NCBI GenBank assembly: GCA_963738625.1
Contig: CAVTXH010000020.1
Span: 496,001-560,000, forward strand
DNA length: 64,000 nt
Direction of reading: 5' to 3'
DNA from: UBA7672 sp963738625
GTDB taxonomy: Bacteria > Pseudomonadota > Alphaproteobacteria > Caulobacterales > Hyphomonadaceae
Shown here piece by piece: positions 1 to 8,783 of the stretch; positions within the stretch are counted from its first letter, which is position 1, and the number at the start of each line of letters is the position of its first letter. A program made the translations under genes and the position numbers. The notes beneath the pieces are model-generated. The model was not told where the DNA came from and searched no databases. It worked only from the letters and a program-made list of their open reading frames with translations.

Positions 1-2
1 CG

Positions 3-788
3 CAGGGCGTCGCGCGCCCCGCCGCGCAGTTCACGCCGAAAGGCCTCGACTGGCAGATGTGGCTTGGCCCGGCGGCGGTCGACTGGGGCTATCACCAGGA
101 TTACGCGCACTTCAACTGGCGCGGCTGGACGCCCTTCGGCTCCGGCGCGCTTGGCGACATGGGCGCGCACCTGATGGATTTTCCCATCTGGGCGCTCGAG
201 CCCGGCCTGCCGACGCGCGTCGAAACGCGGCACACGCTTTGGGGCGGCGATACCAACGCGTCGGACAACAAACGCCCTGATGAACTTGGCAGCTTTCCGG
301 TCGCAACCGTTACACACTACGAGTTCGGCAACGCCAAGGGCGGTCCGCTGAGCATCGTCTGGCAGGATGGCGGCCTGATGCCGCCCACGCCGAAGGGCTT
401 CCCCGCAACGCGAGAGATGCTCGGCGAAGGCGGCGTGCTCTATTTCGGCGACAAGGGCATGTTGATCCACGACACCTATGGCGAAAAGCCGACGCTGATC
501 GGGGAAGAAGCCAACGCCCGCGCCGCATCGATCCCGCAGAGCCTGCCGCGCATCGTGGGGAGTTCTGGCGGACATGAGATGAACTGGATCCGCGCCATTC
601 GCGGCGAGGAAAAGATCTCCTCGCCCTTCGAGGCCGCAGCCCCGCTTACCGAGACCATGCTCCTCGGCATCGCCGCGCTCACCGCCGACCAGCCCATCGA
701 ATACGATGGCGCCGCCGGCCGCATCACCAACCTCGAAGGCGCCAACAGCCTGCTCGATCGTCCCTATCGCAAGGGCTGGGAGCTGTAG
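3..788 (+). CDS. Gfo/Idh/MocA-family oxidoreductase, C-terminal part
   Basis: The reading frame is open from the first bases of the window, so the N-terminal NAD-binding Rossmann half lies upstream and is missing. What remains is the C-terminal substrate-binding alpha/beta domain of a Gfo/Idh/MocA dehydrogenase. Diagnostic stretches are LDWQMWLGPA near the window edge, HFNWRGWTPFGSGALGDMG, and HLMDFPIWAL, which are typical of the secreted or cytoplasmic sugar-type dehydrogenases related to glucose-fructose oxidoreductase. The family oxidises or rearranges sugars and cyclitols with NAD(P); the substrate cannot be read from this fragment. The gene ends at a TAG 79 bases before the next start and shows no obvious partner. 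Confidence 0.85.
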   Translation, partial: QGVARPAAQFTPKGLDWQMWLGPAAVDWGYHQDYAHFNWRGWTPFGSGALGDMGAHLMDFPIWALEPGLPTRVETRHTLWGGDTNASDNKRPDELGSFPVATVTHYEFGNAKGGPLSIVWQDGGLMPPTPKGFPATREMLGEGGVLYFGDKGMLIHDTYGEKPTLIGEEANARAASIPQSLPRIVGSSGGHEMNWIRAIRGEEKISSPFEAAAPLTETMLLGIAALTADQPIEYDGAAGRITNLEGANSLLDRPYRKGWEL

Positions 789-867
789 AGCTGGCGGCTG
801 GCGCCCGCCTTGGCGGAGCGCCCTAGCTGACATAGCCTCTTCGCAACGTCCTGTGGGAGGGATCTCC

Positions 868-2439
868 ATGCTGAAATTTGCCATCGGCCTTTTGGCCGCA
901 GCCGCGCTGTCGCCGCTGGCCCACGCGCAGCTCGCCTGCGAGTCGCTCAAAGGCCTGAAACTTCCTGACGTCGCCATCAGCGACGCCAAGGCGTCGGCGG
1001 GCGCGCCCGCAGCCACAGCCCCTGCCGCAGGCGCCGCTGCTCCAGCGGCTGGCCGCGCTGCGGCGCCTTCCGTGCCGATGTGCACCGTCACCGGCGTCAT
1101 CGGCCGCGAGATCAGGTTCAGCGTGCAGATGCCCGATGCGTGGAACGGCAAGTTCGCCATGGGCGGCCAGGGCAACATCGCCGGCACGGTCTCCAACATG
1201 GCGGCGCAGCAGTACAACGCATTGCAGCTCGGCTACGCGACGGCCGGCACCGACACCGGCCACGTCGCCGAGGGCGCCGGCAAGCCGCCGGTGTGGGCGA
1301 TGGATCCCTTTCTCGGGCCCGAGCGGCAGGTGAACTTCTTCCACGCCTCCATCCACCGCGTGACGGAGACATCCAAGGCGATCGTCGCCGCGCGCTATGG
1401 CCGCGCGCCGGAGAAATCCTACTTCGCCGGCTGCTCCAATGGCGGGCGGCAGGGACTGGTGTCGGTGCAACGCTATCCGGACGATTTTGACGCCGCGTTG
1501 ATCTCCGCGCCGTCCTACAGCATGGAGCAGCTGATCCTGCCGCGCGTCGACACCGGTCGTCGCATCTTCCCGGACGCAAGGAACTTCTCGAAACGCACGC
1601 TCGACAATGCCGATCGCATCGCGCTCGGCAAGGCTGTGCTGGCGGCGTGCGACAAGGATGACGGTCTCGAGGACGGCATCCTCTCCGATCCAGCGGCCTG
1701 CAAGTACGATCCGGCGAAGCTCGCCTGCAAGAGCGGCCAGAAGGATGGCTGCCTCACCAAAGAGGGCCTCGATGCGGTCAGGTCATGGTGGGGCGGCGTG
1801 AAGAACGCCAAGGGCGCCAAGCTGACGCCCGGCTTCCCGAAAGGCGGCGAGGGCGACGCGCTCTGGCAGCAGAACCTCACCGGCGCCGACGAGAATCCCG
1901 GCAAGGACTCCTACGCGCCGAACAGCGGCCTGCTGCGCGCGATCGACTATCTCGCCTACTTCATGGGCCGGCCGGACTGGGACTACGCCAGGCCGACGAT
2001 CGAGGAAGTCCAGAAGGATCTCAAGGCGCTCGCGAGCGGCAATGGCGACAGCGCGGATCTCTCCGCCTTCCGGAAAAAAGGCGGCAAGCTTCTGATCAAC
2101 CATGGCCTGACGGACGCGACGATCAGCGCCTACTCGACCGGCAAGTATGTCGACGCCGTCTACGCCAACGATCCTGGCGCGCGGAACGATGTTCGCTATT
2201 TCGTGGTGCCCGGCCTCGGCCATTGCGGCGGCGGCCCCGGCCCCTCGCGCGCTGACTGGCTGACCATTCTCGACAAATGGGCCACCGGCGGCCCGGCGCC
2301 GGAAGAGATCAATGTCTCGTTCGCCCCTGAAGCCAACGGTCAAGGCGGCGGCGCGCGCAAGCTGTGCGCCTGGCCGAAGAAGCAGGTGTTCAAGGGAACC
2401 GGCGACGGCCGCTCGCCCGACCAGTTCGAGTGCAAGTGA
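868..2439 (+). CDS. Secreted tannase/feruloyl esterase family protein
   Basis: A 523-residue alpha/beta hydrolase of the tannase family, which cleaves ester bonds of galloyl or feruloyl groups in plant polyphenols. Start chosen at ATG 868 because GGAGGG lies just upstream and the first ~19 residues form a clean signal peptide ending AHA; the frame is open further upstream but without such features. The nucleophile is Ser190 in GCSNGG, the acid probably Asp416 in NHGLTD, and the base His452 in GLGHCGG. A family-typical calcium loop CDKDDGLEDGIL is at residues 261-272. An Ala/Pro-rich insert lies near residues 45-65. Likely periplasmic or exported. Substrate (tannin, ferulate ester, MHET-like ester) is not resolved. 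Confidence 0.88.
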   Translation: MLKFAIGLLAAAALSPLAHAQLACESLKGLKLPDVAISDAKASAGAPAATAPAAGAAAPAAGRAAAPSVPMCTVTGVIGREIRFSVQMPDAWNGKFAMGGQGNIAGTVSNMAAQQYNALQLGYATAGTDTGHVAEGAGKPPVWAMDPFLGPERQVNFFHASIHRVTETSKAIVAARYGRAPEKSYFAGCSNGGRQGLVSVQRYPDDFDAALISAPSYSMEQLILPRVDTGRRIFPDARNFSKRTLDNADRIALGKAVLAACDKDDGLEDGILSDPAACKYDPAKLACKSGQKDGCLTKEGLDAVRSWWGGVKNAKGAKLTPGFPKGGEGDALWQQNLTGADENPGKDSYAPNSGLLRAIDYLAYFMGRPDWDYARPTIEEVQKDLKALASGNGDSADLSAFRKKGGKLLINHGLTDATISAYSTGKYVDAVYANDPGARNDVRYFVVPGLGHCGGGPGPSRADWLTILDKWATGGPAPEEINVSFAPEANGQGGGARKLCAWPKKQVFKGTGDGRSPDQFECK

Positions 2440-2479
2440 TGTGGGAGCGCCGGCGAGATTATTGCTCTAACCAGAGCGC

Positions 2480-2665
2480 ATGACCGCCGGCCCCAAAATC
2501 CCGCCTCCGCCGAACAAGCCGGAGGACTATTCCTGCTGCCATCGCGGCTGCAGCCCGTGCATATTCGACTATTACTGGGACGCCCTCGCGCGCTGGGAGG
2601 CCGCCGTGGGCGAACTCGGCGGCGATCCCGACGCCGAACTCGCCGCTCTGGGCCGCACGCGCTAG
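2480..2665 (+). CDS. Small oxidoreductase-like domain protein
   Basis: A 61-residue protein with the PPPP...CCHRGCSPCIFDYYWDAL pattern of the short oxidoreductase-like N-terminal domain family (PF09791 type). The four cysteines in SCCHRGCSPC suggest metal or cofactor contact, but no biochemical function is established for the family that I can name. The remainder is a short acidic helix. It starts 40 bases after the tannase gene, without a convincing Shine-Dalgarno sequence. The match rests on a short but distinctive motif. Confidence 0.7.
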   Translation: MTAGPKIPPPPNKPEDYSCCHRGCSPCIFDYYWDALARWEAAVGELGGDPDAELAALGRTR

Positions 2666-2797
2666 CGCTTCGGCGACAGCGAGACGCCGGCAGCGGCGCG
2701 CTGACCGGGAAGCGCGTGCCTGTTCAAGCGCAAAGCGAGCGGCCTTGACGCGTTATTGCGCCAGGGATCCGATGTGCGTCCTGTTTGGGGGAATATC

Positions 2798-3706
2798 ATG
2801 ACGCCAACCGACCATCTGAATCAGAACGCCAACGCGACCAAGCTGAACCAGAAATACTTCGCGGCCCTCGCAGCGCTCGGCTATGACTTTGCCAATCTCG
2901 AAGACGTTGCCGGCCTGCAATTCCTCGCGCGCGCGCCACAGAAGTTCGGCTATGACGCGGCCGTCTACTTCCATGCCTCATCGGGCGTGCTGGTCTTCGT
3001 CAATCGCGGCACGGACGGCTTCAAGTCGTTCGAGGACTGGATCGAAGGCGGGGCCGCCGCCATCGCCGCGAAGTTCAAGGGCCCGCTGAAGGCCAGTGTC
3101 GAGTTCGTTCTAAGCACGATGAAGAAGCTGGCGCTGGCCAAGGGCCTTGGCGGTGTGAAGCTGGCCGATGTCGGGGAAGTCTGCTGCACCGGCCATTCCT
3201 GGGGCGGCGCGCTGACGGAAGCTCAGGTCGCGCTGTCGCAGGCCATCGCTGCCAAGCGGGGCCAGCCCTTTTCCCAGCCGATGAGCGGCACGGCTTTTGG
3301 CTCGGCTGGCTTCGCCGACGCCATCCGCGCTTTCGCAGCCGCGGAGCAGGTCGCCGTCGAAGACGACATGCACTGGTTGGTGAACCACTTCATCCGGGGC
3401 GTCGACCCCATCCTGCTGCAGCCAAACCACGAACTGCTGGGCGAGTTCTACGCCATCCCCGGCATCTATGTGACCGGCAACGTTCCGTCGGCGAACGGAC
3501 GCGGCTTCGAGTTCGGGCTCACCGCTCCGCTGCTCGCCAACCACAGCGCGAGCTTCTACTTCGAACATTTCGAGCTGCGCGGCGCCAAGCATCTCTTCAA
3601 GAAGCGGGACGGCGCGTTCCTGCTGTGCGAAGGCATCCGCCCGCCGAAAGAGCGGTTCGGCACGACGCAACCCGAAAGCGTCATCGCCGGCGCGCCGTTC
3701 CCGTAG
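2798..3706 (+). CDS. Lipase class 3-like alpha/beta hydrolase
   Basis: A 302-residue protein with a nucleophile elbow GHSWGG (Ser134), preceded by a strand-turn segment VFVNRGTDGFKSFEDW that resembles the RGT region of fungal-type class 3 lipases. The start at ATG 2798 follows GGGGGAATATC; a longer open frame upstream lacks a good start. There is no signal peptide or lipobox, so it is probably cytoplasmic or exported by a non-Sec route. Family role is ester or acylglycerol hydrolysis; the substrate is unknown. It stands alone between the small oxidoreductase-like gene and a convergent gene 18 bases away. Confidence 0.65.
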   Translation: MTPTDHLNQNANATKLNQKYFAALAALGYDFANLEDVAGLQFLARAPQKFGYDAAVYFHASSGVLVFVNRGTDGFKSFEDWIEGGAAAIAAKFKGPLKASVEFVLSTMKKLALAKGLGGVKLADVGEVCCTGHSWGGALTEAQVALSQAIAAKRGQPFSQPMSGTAFGSAGFADAIRAFAAAEQVAVEDDMHWLVNHFIRGVDPILLQPNHELLGEFYAIPGIYVTGNVPSANGRGFEFGLTAPLLANHSASFYFEHFELRGAKHLFKKRDGAFLLCEGIRPPKERFGTTQPESVIAGAPFP

Positions 3707-3724
3707 CGAGAGCGCTGCAAGCCT

Positions 3725-4891
3725 CTATCGCTTCGCCGCCGTGCTCTTGCCTGTCGCAGCCGCTTTCTTGGCCGCTGCTTTCACATCGTCGGCGCGGGCG
3801 CCGGAGAGGATGCCCGCCAGGCCGTAATTACCCTCGTGGCAGGCATATTCGTAGACGTTGTCCTGTGCGGCCGCGAACTCGTACTCGCCGCCCCACGGCT
3901 CGACCCAGGTGTCCGGATCCTCGACATGGAAGGCGTAGTGCAGGCGATCCTCCGCCACGCGCGTGAAGCGTTCGGTCACCTTCATCTTGGGGCCCCCGCC
4001 GCGGATGTTCTGGCGGGGGTGAAAGCCGACGGTCTCGACCACCAGCGTGTCGCCGTCCCACCAGCCGATCTGGTCGCCCATCCAGGGCTTGATGCCGTCG
4101 GTCCGGTGCTTGGCGTTCATCTTGATGATGCGCGCGTCGTGGACCATCTCGACCCAGATGACGAAATTGTCCTTGGTCTGAACGAACTGGTAGGTGTTGT
4201 TGTAGAGCTGGTCGGTCATCACCGGCCCCGACGAAACGCCGAAGCTCATGATGCAGCGCTCGCCCAGCGAACGGTCCTCGGGATTGTCGGCAGCGCCGCG
4301 CGTCGCGTCTTCCTCGCTTGAGGTGACGACGCGGGTCCGGCCGGTTGTTGACCCCGCCACGCGCGCCGGCATCCGGCCGTTCTTCGGATAGGTGATCAGC
4401 GAGGTGCGCCCCTTGCCGTTGACGCGCATCACCCAGTCGCCCGGGTCGGTCCATCCGGCGTTATAGCCGCATGCGGCGCCGCGCGATCCGCTGCGGCACT
4501 CGTCCAGCGTGTCCGGACCTTTCGCGATCTTGGCCCAGTTGTCCTGGATCTCCTTGGGCGTGCGCGCGTTCTGGCGTGCGTTGCGGGCGAAGGTTTCCTG
4601 TTCCATCTGCGCCATTTCCTCGTCGGAGAGGATCAGCTGCTCGCCATACTTCGCCGCCCGCTCCAGGTTGGTGGCGGTGGCGTTGGTCCACACGCCACTG
4701 AGGTCCGGCTTGCCGGTGGACAGCCGCGGAACCTGATAGCCGGGGCGCACGACCGGAGCGCTGACCGGCGCCGGTGCGCGAGCGCTTGCCGCCTGAGGCG
4801 TCGGCGTCTGAGCGGTTGCAAAGCCCGGCGCGATCGCCGCGCCAAGCGCTGCCAGACTGACAAACAGGGCGCGTAGATTCGCTGATTGCAT
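3725..4891 (-). CDS. Secreted protein of unknown function (GKPDLSGVW type)
   Basis: A 388-residue exported protein. The start at ATG (complement of 4889-4891) is supported by GGAGGAG a few bases upstream and by a following signal peptide ending near AQTP. The segment RLSTGKPDLSGVW recurs in many uncharacterised secreted proteins of alphaproteobacteria and acidobacteria. The mature region has an acidic Met/Gln-rich helix, then a beta-rich C-terminal half with many Trp residues, and ends in a Lys/Ala-rich tail. No catalytic motif that I recognise is present. It is transcribed towards the lipase-like gene and away from the next minus-strand gene. Confidence 0.75.
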   Translation of the reverse strand: MQSANLRALFVSLAALGAAIAPGFATAQTPTPQAASARAPAPVSAPVVRPGYQVPRLSTGKPDLSGVWTNATATNLERAAKYGEQLILSDEEMAQMEQETFARNARQNARTPKEIQDNWAKIAKGPDTLDECRSGSRGAACGYNAGWTDPGDWVMRVNGKGRTSLITYPKNGRMPARVAGSTTGRTRVVTSSEEDATRGAADNPEDRSLGERCIMSFGVSSGPVMTDQLYNNTYQFVQTKDNFVIWVEMVHDARIIKMNAKHRTDGIKPWMGDQIGWWDGDTLVVETVGFHPRQNIRGGGPKMKVTERFTRVAEDRLHYAFHVEDPDTWVEPWGGEYEFAAAQDNVYEYACHEGNYGLAGILSGARADDVKAAAKKAAATGKSTAAKR

Positions 4892-5032
4892 GACGGCTCT
4901 CCTCCGATAGTGCGTGTTCGCTATTTTCCGCCAGGCTAGCAATGCCAGTCAGGCAAGACTAGCGCGTTCACGAAGCTCTCAACGGCTCATCCCGGGGGCT
5001 CCCCACCGGCCGGACATGACGGTGTCTGGCTG

Positions 5033-5659
5033 TCATTCCGCCTCCATCGGCGGATAGTGCTCCATCGCCGCCTCGATGCGGTCGAGCGCAGCTGCGACGC
5101 GTTCGTGGTGGTTGCGCTCCGCCTGGCGAAGATAGATCGGCTGCGTCACGGCGAGGTGCCGTATCACGCGGCATGCGACCAGGATGAGCGGGGGGATCTC
5201 GCGCAGGTCCACCGTCCACCCATCGTCGCTGAAATGCAGGAAGGTGTTGCGCAGGTCGACGAGGTCGTCGAACGCCTCCGTGATCTCGCGGTTGAGCGGA
5301 AGCTGGAAGGGCGGACGCAGGAAAAAAGAATCGCCGGTGCGGCGCAGCAGCTCCAGCGGCGAGACGATCCGCGGCTCGCGCAGCACATAAGGCTCCGGGC
5401 CGTGCCTTCCCCGCTTGGTCCAGCGATGGATCTCGCGGGCGTCTGAACGCGTCATGCCCTTGGTGCCGAACTCGTCGCCATGGTCCAACGCGCAGAGGCA
5501 GGCGTTCTGCACCGCCAGAACCATCGAAATGGCCAGCCAGCGCCAGCAGCCATGGTCTCCCGCGGCGCGATCCGCCTGTTCGGCCGCAAACTCGATGCAC
5601 GCCAGCAGCTCGCGCGGTTGGCTGGTCTGGAAGTGAAAGGGCGAGGGCGGTTGTTTCAT
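5033..5659 (-). CDS. Hypothetical protein with HEPN-like RNTFLH motif
   Basis: A 208-residue mostly helical protein without signal peptide. I do not recognise a named family. It contains RNTFLHF near residue 138, which fits the Arg-x4-His pattern found in HEPN ribonuclease domains, located after a helix that begins EAFDDLVDLRN as HEPN motifs usually are. Such a short pattern can occur by chance. It is monocistronic: 141 bases from the next minus-strand gene and divergent from the LpxR-type gene. No toxin-antitoxin partner such as a nucleotidyltransferase gene is adjacent. Confidence 0.6.
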   Translation of the reverse strand: MKQPPSPFHFQTSQPRELLACIEFAAEQADRAAGDHGCWRWLAISMVLAVQNACLCALDHGDEFGTKGMTRSDAREIHRWTKRGRHGPEPYVLREPRIVSPLELLRRTGDSFFLRPPFQLPLNREITEAFDDLVDLRNTFLHFSDDGWTVDLREIPPLILVACRVIRHLAVTQPIYLRQAERNHHERVAAALDRIEAAMEHYPPMEAE

Positions 5660-5734
5660 CGCGCAAGGCTAGCGCGCCGGATGCGGCCTGCGAAGCGTCT
5701 TGAGGCCGCGGCGGCCGACGCCTAGACAGGAAGC

Positions 5735-6727
5735 ATGATCCGACGCGTCGCGCCGATTCTCGCTGCCCTGTCCATAGCGCCAGTCATCGCGCCCGCTGGC
5801 GCTGCGCAGACGTCCGTCACGCTGATGCATGATAATGACGAGTGGGCGCACACCGACCGGGAATACACCGAAGGCTCGCGCCTCGCCGTGGTGAACCGCG
5901 ACTGGGGCAAGGCCGGCTGGGCGCAGGGCCTCGCCAGCCTGCTGCCCGGCATCGATCCGGGCGACGGGCTCAGCGCGGGGTTCGGCGTCGGCTATTATCT
6001 CCACGTCCCTGAAAACATCTCGACCACCGCGCCCGTGCCGGACCAGCGCCCCTATGCCGGCTGGCTGCACGCCTCCGCTCTGCTTGCCGGCGAGACGCTC
6101 ACGCATCTCGACACGTGGAAGTTCGATCTCGGCGTCGTCGGCCCATCGGCGCACGGCGAACAGCTGGTGAAGTTCTTCCACAACATCTTCGATGGCCTCG
6201 ACATGAATGGCTGGGAGAACCAGATCGAGGACCGTCTCGGCGTGCAGGCCGCCTGGAGCCGCCGCTGGCGCAACATCTCCGATCTTGGCGGCGGCTGGCA
6301 GGCCGACATTTCGCCCGCCATCGGCGTTGAAGCTGGAACCGTCAGCGTCGCCGCAGACGCCGGCGTCACGTTGCGCCTCGGCGCAAACCTCGATGCGGAT
6401 TTCGGCGCGCCGCGTGCAGGCCCGATGGGCGGCTCGCTGTCGCGCCGGTCTGGCGATGGCTGGTCCGGCTATCTCTTCGCCTCGGCCAACGCGCGCTACC
6501 AGCCCTACGACGTCTTTCTCGACGAACCCGGCGGCGAAGCGAGCGATCCCGTGCGCGGCGGCCAGGCGATCAGCCGCGACGACCTGCGCAGCGAGCTCAG
6601 CCTGGGCGCTGTCCTTGCCTATGGCGCCGCGCGCCTCACTTTCGCAATGACCGAAGAAGCCGAGCGCTACGACCAGCAAGCCGAACGCCAGCGCTATGGC
6701 GAAGTCACGCTCGGCTGGAGCTTCTAG
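5735..6727 (+). CDS. Lipid A deacylase LpxR family outer-membrane protein
   Basis: A 330-residue outer-membrane beta-barrel protein with a signal peptide ending AGAAQ. It matches the LpxR/DUF2219 family, whose characterised member removes the 3'-acyloxyacyl chain from lipid A at the outer leaflet. Visible family signatures are HDNDEWAHTDREYTEGSRL near the N terminus (conserved Asn/Asp and YTxG), QRPYAGWLH, and GPSAHGEQ with the His/Glu pair expected of the calcium-dependent active site. It ends in an aromatic residue (GWSF), as usual for outer-membrane barrels. The downstream cysteine-cluster gene may begin inside its 3' end. Enzyme activity is inferred from the family. Confidence 0.82.
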   Translation: MIRRVAPILAALSIAPVIAPAGAAQTSVTLMHDNDEWAHTDREYTEGSRLAVVNRDWGKAGWAQGLASLLPGIDPGDGLSAGFGVGYYLHVPENISTTAPVPDQRPYAGWLHASALLAGETLTHLDTWKFDLGVVGPSAHGEQLVKFFHNIFDGLDMNGWENQIEDRLGVQAAWSRRWRNISDLGGGWQADISPAIGVEAGTVSVAADAGVTLRLGANLDADFGAPRAGPMGGSLSRRSGDGWSGYLFASANARYQPYDVFLDEPGGEASDPVRGGQAISRDDLRSELSLGAVLAYGAARLTFAMTEEAERYDQQAERQRYGEVTLGWSF

Positions 6728-7304
6728 GGGGTTCAAGCTTCTGGATGAGAATGCATCCGTGCAGACAGGATTGAAACGAAATTGCGAGGGTTGCAGCCTG
6801 TGCTGCAAGGTCATGCGCGTGGACTGGCTCGACAAGCCGGCCAACAGATGGTGCGTGCATTCCGTTCCGGGCGGCTGCGGCATCCACGGCTCGCACCCGC
6901 AACTCTGCCGCGACTTCTTCTGCCTCTGGATCGACGACGCTTCTTTCGGCCCGGAATGGAAGCCGGAACGCTCGCGTTTCGTCATGACGAAAAGCGCCAG
7001 CGGCAAGGGCCTCTTCCTCAACGTCGACATCGATACGCCGGACGCCTGGAAGGCCGAGCCCTACTACTCGGCGCTGAAGCGTCTCGCCGCCGGCGCGCGC
7101 ATGGGCAAGTACATCGCCGTCAGCGTGGGCGAGCGCTGCCTCGTCGTCTTCCCCGAAGAGGATCTCGATGTCTGCGACCTCGGTCCCGGCTGCGAGATCA
7201 TGGTCGGCTATCGCGACCATCCGGGCGCCCGCCAGCCCTTCGCCCTGGTGAAGGTCGCCAGCGGCGCGATCCACCAGTTCCACGGCGGGATTTACCGCAA
7301 CTGA
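6696..7304 (+). CDS. YkgJ-type cysteine cluster protein
   Basis: A protein of about 180-202 residues with the CEGCSLCCKVM motif and later Cys residues (WCVHSVPGGCGIH, LCRDFFCLW) of the YkgJ family, thought to bind a zinc or iron-sulfur site; its role is not established. The start is uncertain. ATG 6696 would overlap the lpxR-like gene by 32 bases, while GTG 6759 would give a protein beginning VQTGLKRNCEGC and no overlap. Neither has a strong ribosome-binding site. The conserved region begins after both, so the function call is unaffected. The overlap suggests co-transcription with the upstream gene. Confidence 0.8.
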   Translation: MAKSRSAGASRGFKLLDENASVQTGLKRNCEGCSLCCKVMRVDWLDKPANRWCVHSVPGGCGIHGSHPQLCRDFFCLWIDDASFGPEWKPERSRFVMTKSASGKGLFLNVDIDTPDAWKAEPYYSALKRLAAGARMGKYIAVSVGERCLVVFPEEDLDVCDLGPGCEIMVGYRDHPGARQPFALVKVASGAIHQFHGGIYRN

Positions 7305-7391
7305 GGCAGGCCTACCTTTCGCCACAGCTTTCGTGTAGGAGCCTGCCCAACATCCATCTGCTTCGGGCCTTGACCCCGTGGGAGAGACCAA

Positions 7392-8678
7392 ATGCCTACG
7401 ATCATAGGGCCGCGCGGCGGGTCTGCGCCGCCTGTTCAAGCCGATCCGCCGATCGAGCTGGCCGTTTCCGGCGCCCTCTGCGATTTCTCGAAGTTGAAAG
7501 ACGTCGATCTCTCCGGCGCCGATCTCGACCTGTTTCCGGGCGATGCGCGCCCGCGTTCCGAGGTCCGCGTCGTCGCCGCCATGTCGGGCGGGGTGGATTC
7601 CTCCGTCGCCGCCGCGCTCCTGAAATACGCCGGCTACGATGTCGTCGGCGTCACGCTGCAGCTCTACGACCACGGCGCCGCGCTGAAGAAACAGGGCGCG
7701 TGCTGCGCAGGGCAGGACATCCACGACGCCCGCCGCGTCGCCGATGCCCTCGGCATTCCGCACTACGTGCTCGACTATGAAAGCCGCTTTCGCCAACAAG
7801 TGATGGAAGACTTCGCCGACACCTATCTCAAAGGATCGACGCCGATCCCCTGCGTGCGCTGCAACCAGACGGTGAAGTTCAAGGATCTGCTCGCGACCGC
7901 GCGCGATCTCGGCGCTGAAGCCATGGTCACCGGCCACTATATCCGCCGCGCCGTCAACGCGAGCGGCGTGGCCGAACTCGCGCGCGCGGCCGATCCCGAC
8001 CGCGACCAGTCTTATTTCCTCTTTGCCACAACAAGGGAACAACTCAACTTCCTGCGCTTCCCTCTCGGCGGCATGCACAAGCCGGACGTGCGGCGCGCGG
8101 CGTCCGCGCTCGGGCTGCAAGTGGCGGCGAAACCCGACAGCCAGGACATCTGCTTCGTCCCCGCCGGCAAGTACTCCGACATCGTCGAGAAACTGCGCCC
8201 GGGCGCCGCCGGCGCGGGCGACATCGTCCACATGGACGGCCGTATCATGGGGCGCCACGAAGGCGTCATCCGCTACACCATCGGCCAACGCCGCGGCCTC
8301 GGCGTCGCCACCGGCGAACCGCTATTCGTCGTGAAACTCGACGCCGCCAACAAACGCGTCATCGTCGGCCCGCGCGAGGCCCTGCTCACGCGCGCTCTCT
8401 CGATCGGCGAATCCAACTGGTTGGGCGACGGCACGCTCGAAGACGCCTGCGCGTCGGCCATGCCGGCGCTCGCCCGTGTGCGCTCGACGCGCGCGCCGGT
8501 CCCCGGCCGCATGATGCTGGCGCCAGATGAAGAAGGAAGGGGCCAACCCGGCTTCGCCTTCGATGCGCCCGAAGAAGGCGTCGCGCCGGGACAGGCATGC
8601 GTCCTCTACGCCGCGCCCGACGGCCGCACCGTGCTGGGCGGCGGGTTCATAACGTCGACGGTCGGCGCCACCACGTAG
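7392..8678 (+). CDS. mnmA: tRNA-specific 2-thiouridylase MnmA
   Basis: A 428-residue MnmA that makes 2-thiouridine at position 34 of Lys, Glu and Gln tRNAs using ATP and persulfide sulfur. The PP-loop SGGVDSS begins near residue 65. The two catalytic cysteines are in PCVRCNQTVKF (Cys157) and DSQDICF (Cys254). About 60 residues precede the PP-loop, longer than in E. coli, but ATG 7392 has GGAGAG at good spacing, so the extension is probably real. Its TAG stop lies inside the first arm of a palindromic repeat (8675-8758). Single gene, constitutive housekeeping role expected. Confidence 0.95.
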   Translation: MPTIIGPRGGSAPPVQADPPIELAVSGALCDFSKLKDVDLSGADLDLFPGDARPRSEVRVVAAMSGGVDSSVAAALLKYAGYDVVGVTLQLYDHGAALKKQGACCAGQDIHDARRVADALGIPHYVLDYESRFRQQVMEDFADTYLKGSTPIPCVRCNQTVKFKDLLATARDLGAEAMVTGHYIRRAVNASGVAELARAADPDRDQSYFLFATTREQLNFLRFPLGGMHKPDVRRAASALGLQVAAKPDSQDICFVPAGKYSDIVEKLRPGAAGAGDIVHMDGRIMGRHEGVIRYTIGQRRGLGVATGEPLFVVKLDAANKRVIVGPREALLTRALSIGESNWLGDGTLEDACASAMPALARVRSTRAPVPGRMMLAPDEEGRGQPGFAFDAPEEGVAPGQACVLYAAPDGRTVLGGGFITSTVGATT

Positions 8679-8758
8679 GGTGGATTGAGCAACGCGAAAT
8701 CCACCATCTCGCCCCGCCGCCCCGAAGGTGGATTTCGCTTCCGCTCAATCCACCCTAC
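8675..8758. repeat. Palindromic repeat overlapping the mnmA stop codon
   Basis: Left arm 8675-8705 (begins GTAGGGTGGATTGAGC) and right arm 8727-8758 (ends GCTCAATCCACCCTAC) are almost perfect reverse complements with a 21-base loop. The left arm contains the mnmA TAG. It is a REP/MITE-like intergenic palindrome and would form a strong hairpin in the mRNA, so it may protect or terminate the mnmA transcript. No T-run follows. Confidence 0.85.
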
Positions 8759-8783
8759 AATTGCCGATCCGGGGAGGCTCGCC

